From Istiophorus platypterus (taxonomy: Eukaryota; Chordata; Actinopteri; Istiophoriformes; Istiophoridae), in the NCBI GenBank assembly GCA_016859345.1, contig CM029124.1:10930001-10994000 (forward strand): DNA of 64,000 bases. The letters run 5' to 3'. A program made the position numbers and the translations under genes. The notes below the pieces were generated by a model that did no database searches, had not been told where the DNA came from, and was given only the letters and a program-made list of their open reading frames with translations. This document shows, piece by piece, positions 23,970 through 33,810 of this stretch (the first letter of the stretch is position 1; each line of letters opens with the position of its first letter).

Positions 23970-24850
23970 ACCCAGATGTGGAATGTAATTTAGTAACTTA
24001 AGTACAAATTTGAGGTACTTGTGCTTTAATTGAGTCACATCTTATTCCTCTACTCCCTATAAATCAGCGGGAAATATTTCACTTTTTACTCCACAACATT
24101 AATTTTACAGACATAGTTAATGCAACTTTACAGATTAACTTTACATACAAAGCAAGTGATTAGGTTATAAAATACAATCCATTATTATATATTTACATAT
24201 TTTATATAATTACCTGAGAGTATATAAATCTACTGCTGAAGTCATTAGCTCATTGACAGAAAATGAATCAGGAACTATTATGATACTGATTTATCACTTA
24301 ATTAATTTTTAAGCAAAAATACCAAAACAGTTTATGTTTCTACTTTCTACAATTGAAGACTTGTTGCTTTTCTTTGTCTTTAACTACAATAAACAGAATA
24401 ACTTGGTTTATTGTTCGCTGATCTTCTAGACACCAAAACAAACGAACAAACACACAAACAAACAAACAAACAAACAAACAAAATCTCAAGAAACTGATCA
24501 GTAGTTGATAATCAATAAAAAATAGCAGTATCAATCATTAGCTGCAACCCTACACAAAACAGTTAAAAGTCACCTCCACCTTAACCACCAACAACAATAA
24601 AATGCTGCTTTTCACTTCAATCAGTCAGAAATTTCTAATTATATAATAGAAAGATACTCGCAAAGGACATTTGTACATACTGAATACTTTTTCTTTTGAT
24701 ACTTGAGTCAGTGTTTTTCCAATAGTACATAATTTTACTTAAGTAACATTTCAAAATCAGGACTTTGGCTTGTAATGGAGCATTTTCTCCCGTTTGGTAT
24801 TGCTACTTTTATTTAGGTACAGGATCTTAAAATTTCTATCACTGCACCTA
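23970..24850 (+). repeat. Dispersed repeat, family B, interrupted copy
   Basis: The left part (TGGAATGTAATTTAGTAACTT ... AATCAGCGGGAAATATTTCA ... TATATAAATCTACTGCTG) and right part (CACCTCCACCTTAACCACCA ... TTTTACTTAAGTAACATTTC ... TTTAGGTACAGGATCTTAAA) are the two halves of one element. They are split by a reverse family A element at about 24245-24556. Confidence 0.7.
24245..24556 (-). repeat. Dispersed repeat, family A, copy 4, nested in family B
   Basis: Reads as reverse family A: TTGACAGAAAATGAATC, AATTTTTAAGCAAAAATACC, then a right end ATTAGCTGCAACCCT. It carries an internal AAAC/AAACAAAC microsatellite at about 24427-24483. Its position inside the family B copy orders the two insertions. 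Confidence 0.7.
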
Positions 24851-27800
24851 TAATTTTAACTTCTGACATACTGATTTCAACATAATACAGAGAATTATTA
24901 ACAGCTAATGATGCAATACTCTTGTAATAAGAAGATATGTCCACTTTTAAGATTAGATCAGGCCAGGCCAGGGTTGGATTGATGAATATGCTGAGAATAC
25001 ACTCTGACCACTTTGAAGTGACTGAGGAACATCCTCATTGCAAAGTGGAGGAGGAGTTGGTGCAGAATAAAATCTTGTATCTCACTGAGGAGGTTTGATG
25101 CTTTTTCTCCGATGCCGCCATGGGTCACAATCTCAGCACGCCTCCCGTTCATTTGTAACTCACGCGGCCCGATGGAGGACAGTTTAACAATTTACCCATA
25201 GGGCTTAAAAAAAGAAAAGCCCTGTTTCAGAGCTTTATTTTTGATATTTCCAGCACTGCAGTCCTTTCCAGCTCACATAAAAAGGCCCTTTTCTGCATAG
25301 ATGTGGAGATATTATTATTAATCAATGTGGAGATGTTTTGAGACTTTGGTCATTTAGTATTACTTTTTTCCTTTTTTGGACTTTGTCCTTTATAAATTAG
25401 GACATTTGCATGTGTTTTGATGAAGCTGCCTGTAAACCTTCACAAACATTAAAGAAGCAATTCAAAGACTTGAACATTGAAAACGCATTAAATTTATAAA
25501 ATGGCATTTCCCAAGTAGTCATTGTTCTCATCTACTTTATTGTATTATTTATTGTATGAGTGTATTATTATTCGACAATCACTTTGTTTTTATGACCCCC
25601 TTGTATTCATTTCTAGTGCCTAAAGCCCTTTTTTGATAGAATTTTCAATTTGAATGAAGTTTGTAATGTCTATTAATTTGGTTGAATGGGAAACTGAATG
25701 AGATTAATCAGAGATCTCCTTGAACTCAGCTTTTAAAGAACATTTGTCCTGCCTCAGTCACTGACATTTATTTTCTCCTCTGCTTAAGAAACCCCGTTAC
25801 TTACATAAAACCCTCTCCAAGGTACATAAAACAAGTCTCTCTTCTCATGACCTTTATTCATTGAAGCAGAGTACGAAGTGAGGTGCCTCGTAAAAACTTT
25901 ACAAGAATCTGATTTTTTGCTAGTTCCTTCGTTTTTTTTTAAAATTTTTTTTATTATGAACCTCTGCCAAACTGTAGAGATTTCCATTTACACCAAACAC
26001 AGATATTTAACAATCTGCATTATTTTTTAATGACACGTCTCTTTAGGATAAGAGTGATATGTAAAGCCCGAGAAATAAAACACTTCATATATAAATATTA
26101 AAGAAATTAATACAAAAAATGTACAAGTCACATAAAAACTACATAAAAGCATATTATCTGCTGTTCAGTTTTTGGAAAACCAGGTTTGACTTCTGATGTG
26201 TGTGATGGTGAAACAGTTCAACAGTTGGGTGATTGATCCTCTTTAAGTGATTTGCTACAAGCAATTGCTGACTCATCTCCTTTAATTGTATTTCCAATAC
26301 ACTTCAACCTAGATACATACTTTGTGTGGGAGTTGCAACCAATGTTAAGTTCCACGATTTGGGTTGTACCTAAATTTGGCTTTACTGAACCATTCAAAAA
26401 AATAAATAAAATTCATGCCAATATAATACCTTCTGCAACATCCAAGAAATAATATGAGCGTTATCATCCTGTTACAGGGTCATCAAAATTTTTCATTCAT
26501 AATTTACATCATTCTGTTTAGTAAGACCCATACAACTTTACTAAATCAAAGAAATATCATTATTATAATATTAATCACTTCAAAAATGTGCTCTGCCAAA
26601 TGGTTGGGACGACCATTAAACGGCTGAAGAAGCATCCTAAATCTAATGTTTTTACCAGCAGAATCAACTCACTGTATTTGAAGGCTTTCTCTCCTGACCC
26701 CTACAGAGAAAGACTGAAATGCTTTGGCCTGAAGCCTGACATATAGCCTCCATATGGTATGGTTTACACTGGGGGAGGAACGTGCTCGCTCAAACTAGCC
26801 TCCATTAAACGCATTCCTTGCAAACAGCTCTCCAGTTGTGTGACTCATGACTCAGGTGTGTAATGGCTTATTACGCAAGAAGAAGAGGCTTCTCTGGAGA
26901 CAGGCTACTACGCTCTGCAACACATTTGGAGCTCCAAGGAACAGTCATAGCTACTCATCCTCTCAGGCAGTTATTCACCTCAAATGTGTAACAGGTGATG
27001 ACCTTTTCAAACATATGCTCACACTTACACAAACAAACAGGTGGGGAGGCGGCGATGGCGAGCGAGACAGTGATCGTGTGTGTGTGAGGCTGAGAGGCTA
27101 AGCTGGAGAAGTCACAGGGTCATTTCATTTCACACGAGAACCATCAATTACATCCCACCCTTGCTGCTGTATTAGTTTGTTGCTTTAGTGCACTGGCTGT
27201 GCAGCCAGCTGGGGAGGAAAAATGGCTATTTGTTGTCCTACAGCCTGAGGGATGAGAGGAATTCTCCACAGCTTATGCAACATGTCTCTTTTTGTCCGAA
27301 ACCACAGGGCTTTGTCCATCACTCTAGATGCCTATCAACAATGCGATGAGTTCAGGATTGTTTCTTTTTTTCTTTTGCACAGATGTGGCACCAGATTTGA
27401 TCCAAAAATGAGCACAAGATAAACAAGCTCTGATTTACCAGATGACCTAACTAAATGATTAGATATGTATCTGAAATGGGTAAATAAAGCAAGTTCAGCG
27501 TACTACTTTAGTTAATGTCGAAGGTTAACTGCCCGCATGAGCATGACCTGCGGATCTGCCCTCTGCCAACCATTACTTGCCACAGTGGGGTTAAAATAAA
27601 CACAGGTAGGAGACAAAAAGAAGCAAACAGTTCTTTCTGTAATGACATCACTGCTGTTTTGTCACTGCTCCTCAACAGTGAATCAGAAAAGCGATAACTC
27701 TCTTATACTTGAGAAACTAATTCAGTTTAGACTGAGCAAGTGGAGTTTGGCACAGCCACCGCTAGCAAATATCTGCAATCAAATATGAATCATACTCTGT

Positions 27801-28261
27801 GTGTTTAAGATAAAAAAAAAAAGATTAAAATAATCTAAAACACGCTCAAAAACTCTGACAAAGGGAAACTTCAGCATCTACATGAGTGTCTTTATTTTAC
27901 TTGTGATCCCTCAATTTTCCTGTGTTTTATTTATGAGCTGTGGTTTTTTTTTCCATTTTCCTAAATGCTACTTATTTTATTGCCAAACTGGGGAGGATGA
28001 TTACTTTATTTGTCCGCGATCGTGGCAGAGCTCTGAGCTCCCAGGCACCACGGGCCATGTGCCTGTGACCATTAACGACGTTACCAACCCAGCGCACCTG
28101 GAAGACGACTGGAAAGCAGACTTCCGGGTGACCCCTCACCTCCTGTTCACCTCAAAGACACGTTTCTTCTCGCTGACCCAGCGTCTCCTCTCTCACTCTC
28201 ACGTCGTCTTTGGATCACGTTGCTGTGCTCTCTTTTAATTAGACTTTAGTACTATTGCAGC

Positions 28262-28500
28262 TCCTAGAGCTGAAACAATTACTCGATTAATATATTACAG
28301 AACATGTACTGACAATGATTTTGTTAATCAATTGGTTGGTTTAATTCATTAATTGAGCAAAAAATACAAAACATTTGCTGTTTTCAACTTCTCAAAAGTG
28401 CAGATTTGAGAAATTTGTTTATATTTAATAACTTTACTGGACTGCTGGTTGGACAAAACAAGTAATTTAAGGATGTCAACTTGAGCTCCGGGAAATATTT
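28262..28500 (-). repeat. Dispersed repeat, family A, copy 5
   Basis: Opens with CTAGAGCTGAAACAATTACTC and AATTGAGCAAAAAATAC and contains CAACTTCTCAAAAGTGCAGA and GGTTGGACAAAACAAG, all reverse family A blocks. The far end is truncated near 28.5 kb. Confidence 0.65.
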
Positions 28501-28604
28501 AACAACTCATTTAAAGATGAAAGTGCTAAGTCAAGGACTTCTTGAATTAATTTTTCTGTCACATTGGTCAGTGAAAATAACCTGTAAACACACCACTGAC
28601 ATAC

Positions 28605-28770
28605 AGTATTATCTCCTGTTAAGTTGATATGGTGAACCTTCCAGCAAACTGTTTCCTATGTAAACATACAGCAGATGCGGAGCAACATTTCTCATTCATT
28701 TGTTGTCATGTTTGTGTCCACCTGATGAATCTAGGTCCAATATTCCCTCCTCCTTTTAGCTAAAGTCCAT
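28605..28770 (+). repeat. Dispersed repeat, family E, partial copy 3
   Basis: TTAAGTTGATATGGTGAACC, GCAGATGCGGAGCAACAT and CCTTTTAGCTAAAGTCCA follow the order of the family E 5' half seen at 19.0 kb. The CACCAGCTAG half is missing here. Confidence 0.5.
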
Positions 28771-28820
28771 TTTTCGGCCCTGACATCATAGCCGTTTTGT
28801 CGCTGCTCCTTGACGGCACA

Positions 28821-28870
28821 GTGTCAGACGGTGTCAGACAATGTCAGACAGTGTCAGACAGTGTCGGACG
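28821..28870 (+). repeat. Five-copy 10-base tandem repeat
   Basis: Five consecutive units of GTGTCAGACA, with single-base variants (GTGTCAGACG, ATGTCAGACA, GTGTCGGACG). Confidence 0.9.
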
Positions 28871-29419
28871 CCACCGGGCGGCTTGGGACAGGCTTGCGAG
28901 GAGACACCTCTGTTACACCTGAGAATTTTGGGAGGAGCAGCAACTAATCCTGTTCACACTGAGCGAGCCGAGCGTAGCACAGCCTCCATGTGCTCCAGGA
29001 GAAATGAGCTGGCATAGAAGTGATCGGTGGAGTGCATTTTGTGGAGCAGAGGGCTGATCGCTCATTAAGATGTCTGTCAGTTTGTATGTCTTTTCCTTAC
29101 TTATCATAATTAGGAAGGATCAGCAGACTAAGATTGTGACGATAACATCAAAGTTTTTTTCTTTCTCTTTTTTTTTAGCTTAACGTGCCAATGCAGCTTC
29201 ATCTTATACCATCAAATAGGGGGCATTTATGGGTCATTTGATTGAAACAGAAATACTGATTGTGTGCGAGGGATGAATAAATATGATAAAAGATTAAACT
29301 CTGAGACAAAGTTCCTTTGTCATAAGGCTGAGGACCCAGTCAGAGGTCCTGAAACCACATGCAAATAGACAAAGCACAAGCAAACAAAAAAAAAAACACA
29401 CCCTCTTTGGGTTGACAAC

Positions 29420-29745
29420 ACATACGTAGCATCACAGGCATAGGCACAGGGGCCACACCCAAAGGGGTCAAGGGTCCAAAGGGCTAGAGCCTCCATTTAA
29501 ATGACTGTTAACATTTGCTGTGAGAAAGTAAATCAAACAACTACAGAGACACACAAAGCAACTACTCAGAGATGCAAACGACTTCGAAGAGATGCAAAAC
29601 TACAGAAAAAGACATAAAAAAACCCTCCACAAGAGACACTGAGTGGCTACAAAGAGATCCAAAAGAACTATAGGGAGACTTATAATAGCAATAAAGAGGC
29701 CTAAAACAATACAAAATGACACAAAGGTACTACAAGGACGTACAG
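29420..29745 (+). repeat. Degenerate minisatellite-like repeat
   Basis: A leader (GGCACAGGGGCCACACCCAA, GGGCTAGAGCCTCCATTTAA) precedes loosely repeated units of the type CTACAAAGAGA-CA-AAA with spacing near 20-25 bases. A similar tandem-unit repeat is widespread in fish genomes, recalled from memory. Confidence 0.55.
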
Positions 29746-29749
29746 TTTC

Positions 29750-29890
29750 ATAATCCAAATGATCCACTACGTCCACCAGCTGGTTTCTAACATTGTCTGT
29801 CTGCTGTTTGGTGCCAGGCACAGTGGGTACAGTGGAAATTAGTCAAAAGCAACAACGCTGAGTGTAACCAGAGTCAGTGAAAATTCTCTG
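29750..29890 (+). repeat. Dispersed repeat, family E, partial copy 4
   Basis: ATGATCCACTACGTCCACCA, GCTGGTTTCTAACATTGTCT and TGTTTGGTGCCAGGCACAGT match the central block of family E. It directly follows the degenerate minisatellite. Confidence 0.55.
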
Positions 29891-30199
29891 TGTCTGACAC
29901 CATCAGCATCCACTTCCGCATACAAAGTAGTCTTGTGATCTATCTTTTTATTTTTTTCATAAAAGCATTGATTCTAGCTGCTTTAAACACGATTACTCTC
30001 TTACACCTCAAGTCCAGCTGCCCTTGACTGAGAATCTTCGAAGACAGAATTACTGGTATATTAATCGATGATGAGAAAAAAAATCATTAGCCCTTTGAGG
30101 GCAGCGTTAGAAAAACGTGAAACACACCTCATCCGCACCTATCTGATTCTGACAGTACTAATGTAGGCAGGAAGGAAGTATCATTACTGCGTCCGCTAA

Positions 30200-31760
30200 G
30201 TCAATTTCCTGTGCTCTGCGTCTTACGCGTCTCCAGCGTGAGCCAAGTGATCAATCCGCCTCCCCTAAAAGTGATATCGAGTTACAGCGTGAGACGACGT
30301 GGACGAGATGTGAAAGTGCAGGATTTCATGTAGTTTTGTTTTTATTTTTATTTATTTATTTATTTTTTTTTTTTTGGAGGGACTGGGGAGGCGCAGGAAC
30401 AGATTGCTCCGGGCCAAAGCGTCTCTCCTGCCCCCCGTCCCTTGGTGCGTCTCCTCCCGGACGGCGTCGACGGGCAGGCGTCCAGCCGGCGGTGCCGAGA
30501 TATGGCGCAGTCAGATGTAGTATCAAACACATGAGGAGGGGGGGGGGCGATTCTCCAGAGACACTGCAGCATATTCTTCCTGCCACTGCACTTATGGTAA
30601 TCCCCTCTAAAGTTTCCACTGGGGCTGCTGGCATGACTGTGTTTTATGTTTGTGTCTGTGGGGATTTCAGCTTTGTGAATGGTTACATAAATCTTTGCAT
30701 GGAGCGTGTGCGTGGGTGATAATGATGTGCAAGCATATGTCTGGGTATACCCAAGATACCTCTCAGTATTTCTTCTCTGAGTGTGTGTGTGAGTGTGTGT
30801 GAGTGTATTACAGGAAAACAGTGACTAATGTCTGCCCTCTTCTCTTCCGTAAGATGATCCGTCCCCGGGGCGAAGGAGAGGGCACCGGCTTTTCTCCGTC
30901 CGTGGATGCTGTGAAAACGCTGCACAGGGCAGCGCATGAACCCTTGATCACGGCGCGGTCAGACTCAGCAGTCGTGAACTCGTTGACGCCCGTGAACGAC
31001 AGCGCTTGTTTGCAGTGAAGGGTGGTGGTGGTGGTGGTGGTGGTGGGGGGGGGGGGGGGGTCCGTCTTCGGGTTAACTTGACGTCCATCTACTTGACCCG
31101 CAACATCCAGGGGAGGTGACCCACGTTGCGCTCGGGCAACACGAGCCCGAACCGGTACTGCAGCATAACTCGCTCTGTGCAAACATGGAAACAGTCGAGC
31201 GTGGAGGAGGCGCGGATTCACGTTTTGAGCCAGTGATGCTGATGTATAGTCATGGTGACAATGAGATGAGTGTGTATAGATACGGGGACTGACAGAGGGT
31301 GTGGATTTGGGTAATAACATAAGATCAAAGAGACTCATGGGTGATATTCTTATCGTTTTTGTCCAAATGCATGGATGCCCCTTTTCTTGAATAGGATGTC
31401 ATTAGTTTTTTTTCTTCCTTTCCAACTGCAAACCATAATCTACATGGATATGGAAAGGGTCACAGAAGGTGACAGTTAATTTACCACTGCCATAATCGGC
31501 ACAGTGTCTGCTGCATACATAATTAATCAATCACTGTTTTCCACATTGATAACAGCACAACCCCCGGCCCTCGCCTTCTCTCTTTTCTATTGCCGGTTGC
31601 ATTCGCTTCCCTGCTCACAGTTACCGTGAAACATGTGACACACTCGCGGAGAAGGGAGCAGCAGTAAGGAGAAAGCTCATGTGCATTTCATGATGAGCAG
31701 CGCTGCAAGCTGCAGCCGATAGCTCCCGGTTCGGCCGTCAAGCCAAGGCGAGGGTTAAGC
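30200..31760. promoter_or_regulatory. CpG-rich block upstream of prkg1, function unknown
   Basis: CpG-dense stretches at about 30.2-30.52, 30.84-31.21 and 31.56-31.76 kb stand out from AT-rich flanks. They include a GGT/G run at 31021-31060. No coding exon is recognised. The long open frames on both strands follow from high GC and low-complexity sequence. It may be a distal prkg1 promoter, a regulatory CpG island or a noncoding RNA promoter. Confidence 0.4.
31021..31060 (+). repeat. (GGT)8 followed by a 16-base G run
   Basis: Eight GGT units run straight into sixteen G (31045-31060). The sequence has strong G-quadruplex potential on the + strand, and its length in an assembly is error-prone. 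Confidence 0.9.
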
Positions 31761-32302
31761 GGGTTATCGCAAGTCACACATGGGAGACGAAGGTTTAACA
31801 CCAGTTAATGTGGTAATATTCTCCTCTGGGGTGCACGTCGAGAGCTGCAGACCTAAAAGGGAGAGGAAACGTCAAATCATGTGTAAGAAAACTCAGCAAC
31901 AAGCATTCATCTCTAGCCCAGAAAGAGGTGGTTGGAATAATGAGATTACAAGCAGGGGTGAGATATGTTGAAGTACACCAGCACAGGGAAGATCTGTTTA
32001 CTCTATTTTTAAACTAGAATCTTAATGAAACATCCCCATAGCACCCATGAGCCCCCCCCCCACACACACACAGCCACCACCTCCATTTCTTTTCTCAATG
32101 AATTCATTGAATTGAATCATATTTAGGCAGCAGAATGAAAAATGGTGCATAGAAATAACTAGGTGGGTTTGGAGATTAATATTAAAGCGAGAGACGTGAT
32201 GATCTACTGCTGAACTTTCTTCAGTTCACACAGAGCAACGAGGATGAAAGTGATGGGAACTCATGCAGGAGTATGTAATTACTGATTACTCTAATCATCA
32301 AG

Positions 32303-32305
<3 letters not shown>

Positions 32306-32359
<54 letters not shown>

Positions 32360-32381
32360 ACAAACACACACATACACACAC
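32306..32381. repeat. (CA)n microsatellite
   Basis: A pure CA run of more than 20 units, followed by interrupted CACACAAA/CATA units. Confidence 0.95.
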
Positions 32382-32561
32382 TCTGAATCTCTTGCGTAGT
32401 TAACTTTAGATCATGTTGATGCTCACAGCAACAGCCACTTCTTATCATCTGCATCTATGTTTGACCTATTTTATCCACGTTACACTTATTTAAAGTCTAG
32501 AGTAAAGTCTAGATTTCTACTTTCTAATTTCATTTTATACACTATTGTGTTTGTGTTTGTC

Positions 32562-32630
32562 AAAAATGTGCCTGAGTTGGATGTAAAAATGTGCCTGAGT
32601 TGGATGTAAAAATGTGCCTGAGTTGGATGT
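32562..32630 (+). repeat. Three exact copies of a 23-base unit
   Basis: Three perfect back-to-back units, each beginning AAAAATGTGCCTGAG and ending TTGGATGT. The absence of any difference among copies suggests recent expansion. Confidence 0.95.
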
Positions 32631-32959
32631 CTAATATCAATACATCTTTTTTTGTTCTGTAAATAAATAAACTTTTTGTAAAATTGTTCGAGTTCAGGTG
32701 ATCAACCCCATCTTGAAAAGAGTCGTAAATCATCAAAAAACCAAAGAAACACATGAACCAAATGAATCCCAATAACGATGATGAAAACGACCCGTGGATG
32801 AGTTTCAAGGCAGTAAAGGGGCCATTTGCCTTATAGGGAGATTACTTTCACTTCACTGATGTGTGCTTAGTCCACATATAACATGTGACCACTGCAAACA
32901 CACTATACCCTGTTCCTGCCCTATGAAGCGACTACGGGAAAATTGATTTTTGCCAAAGG

Positions 32960-33553
32960 TTAGGTCGGGGAGGTGATCTGGGTGTTTAACATTGCGCTTT
33001 TGACGCTCGGAGGAGGTTCGGAGTCGCGCAGACAGACGATAAACAAATATTTGACAGCAGCAGCGGCGGCGGCGGCGGCGGCGCTGGGTGTCCTCGCTCT
33101 TGTGTTTGCGGTGATAGGCGGTGGACTACAGGAGTTGTCTCGGCTCTTCCGTGCCCAGTTTGACGGCCTGCCCCGCGTCCTCGGAGAGGGAGAGCCGCAG
33201 TAATTGGTTTCTCAATGAAGGATCATCAGCGGCTCCCCGGAGGCTCTGCGGACTGTGGCGCGGCGCAGCTCCATCAGTCATCCGCCCCCCGGCTTTAAAC
33301 GCCGCTTCGCTCTTCTCTTGTGAAATAAACAAGTGGGCAGTGAAGGGTGAGGAGGGGGGGGGTTCACGGAGTATCACCATCCTGCCCGTATCGAGCGGGA
33401 GAGGAGGTGGTGGAGGTGGTGGTGGTGGTGGGGACGCATTCGTGTCCGGTTTTTTTCCTCCCCCCCCCCACAACCTGTGCGAGCACCGCTGGAAGTTCAA
33501 CGTTTCGCCCGGCGTCGCGGAGAATCGCGGCAAAGTTTGAGGCAGATTTCGAC
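32960..33553 (+). promoter_or_regulatory. prkg1: CpG-rich promoter/5' leader of prkg1 I-alpha
   Basis: The sequence becomes CpG-rich near 32.96 kb and stays so through the I-alpha start codon. It includes a (CAG)3(CGG)n tract (33055-33083), poly-G and GGT runs (33354-33361, 33404-33432) and a C run near 33.46 kb. An in-frame TGA at 33341 closes the main frame upstream, and there is no in-frame ATG between it and 33554. The transcription start is not determined, and I see no clear TATA box. Confidence 0.6.
33055..33083 (+). repeat. (CAG)3(CGG)n trinucleotide tract in the I-alpha leader region
   Basis: Three CAG units followed by about seven CGG units, in a position expected to be 5' UTR or promoter of the I-alpha transcript. 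Confidence 0.9.
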
Positions 33554-33810
33554 ATGAGCGACCTGGAGGACGACTTTGCCAAGATCCTGCTGCTGAAGGA
33601 GGAGCGGATACGGGACCTGGAGCGGCGGCTTGCGGACCGGGAGGACGAGATTCAAGAACTTAGGAGAAAATTGCACAAATGCCAGTCCGTCCTGCCCAGC
33701 GCTCAACTTATCGGACCGAGGACCCGCAGGGCGCAGGGCATCTCCGCGGAGCCTCAGACGCACCAGGACCTGTCGAGGCAGTCGTTCCGGAAATATGCCA
33801 AGTCCGACTG
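33554..33810 (+). CDS. prkg1: prkg1 first exon, isoform I-alpha
   Basis: Encodes 85 residues plus two bases of Trp86; donor GACTG|GTAAGA. The N-terminal leucine zipper has heptad Leu/Ile positions in FAKILLLKEERIRDLERRL and EDEIQELRRKLHKC. Cys43 (counting Met) corresponds to the redox-sensitive Cys42 of mammalian I-alpha. The autoinhibitory segment RRAQGISAEPQ is intact. This dimerisation and targeting module defines I-alpha. The loop before RAQGISAEP is one residue shorter than in human. Confidence 0.95.

Larger units (their letters stand above)
15680..32959. other. Intergenic region between sgms1 and prkg1
   Basis: About 17 kb with no supported protein-coding exon. It contains a decayed retrotransposon (16.4-17.7 kb), copies of repeat families A, B and E, tandem repeats at 28.8, 29.5, 32.3 and 32.6 kb, and a CpG-rich block at 30.2-31.8 kb. 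The intervals 17.7-19.0, 21.0-23.9, 24.9-28.2 and 31.8-32.3 kb show only scattered short frames and moderate-GC sequence that I do not recognise. Confidence 0.7.

Noticed and set aside
27882..28238. 118-codon frame in the intergenic region
   Set aside because: The first half is hydrophobic low-complexity from T-rich DNA and the second half resembles no family. No promoter or splice support.
28821..28870. Considered as a CRISPR-like or structured repeat array
   Set aside because: Units are back to back with no spacers. It is a simple 10-base tandem repeat in a vertebrate genome.
30808..31338. 176-codon minus-strand ATG frame
   Set aside because: Its middle is Pro and Thr runs encoded by the (GGT)8-G16 repeat, and no family similarity is seen. 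Kept only as part of the island finding, not called as a gene.
32959..33203. Frame with a poly-Ala run near the I-alpha promoter
   Set aside because: The Ala run is the CAG/CGG trinucleotide tract read in frame, and the position fits a 5' leader rather than a coding exon.
33347..33553. 69-codon in-frame open extension upstream of the I-alpha start
   Set aside because: It is open after a TGA at 33341 but has no in-frame ATG, and its content is set by a GGT repeat (poly-Val). The ATG at 33554 matches the vertebrate I-alpha N-terminus.
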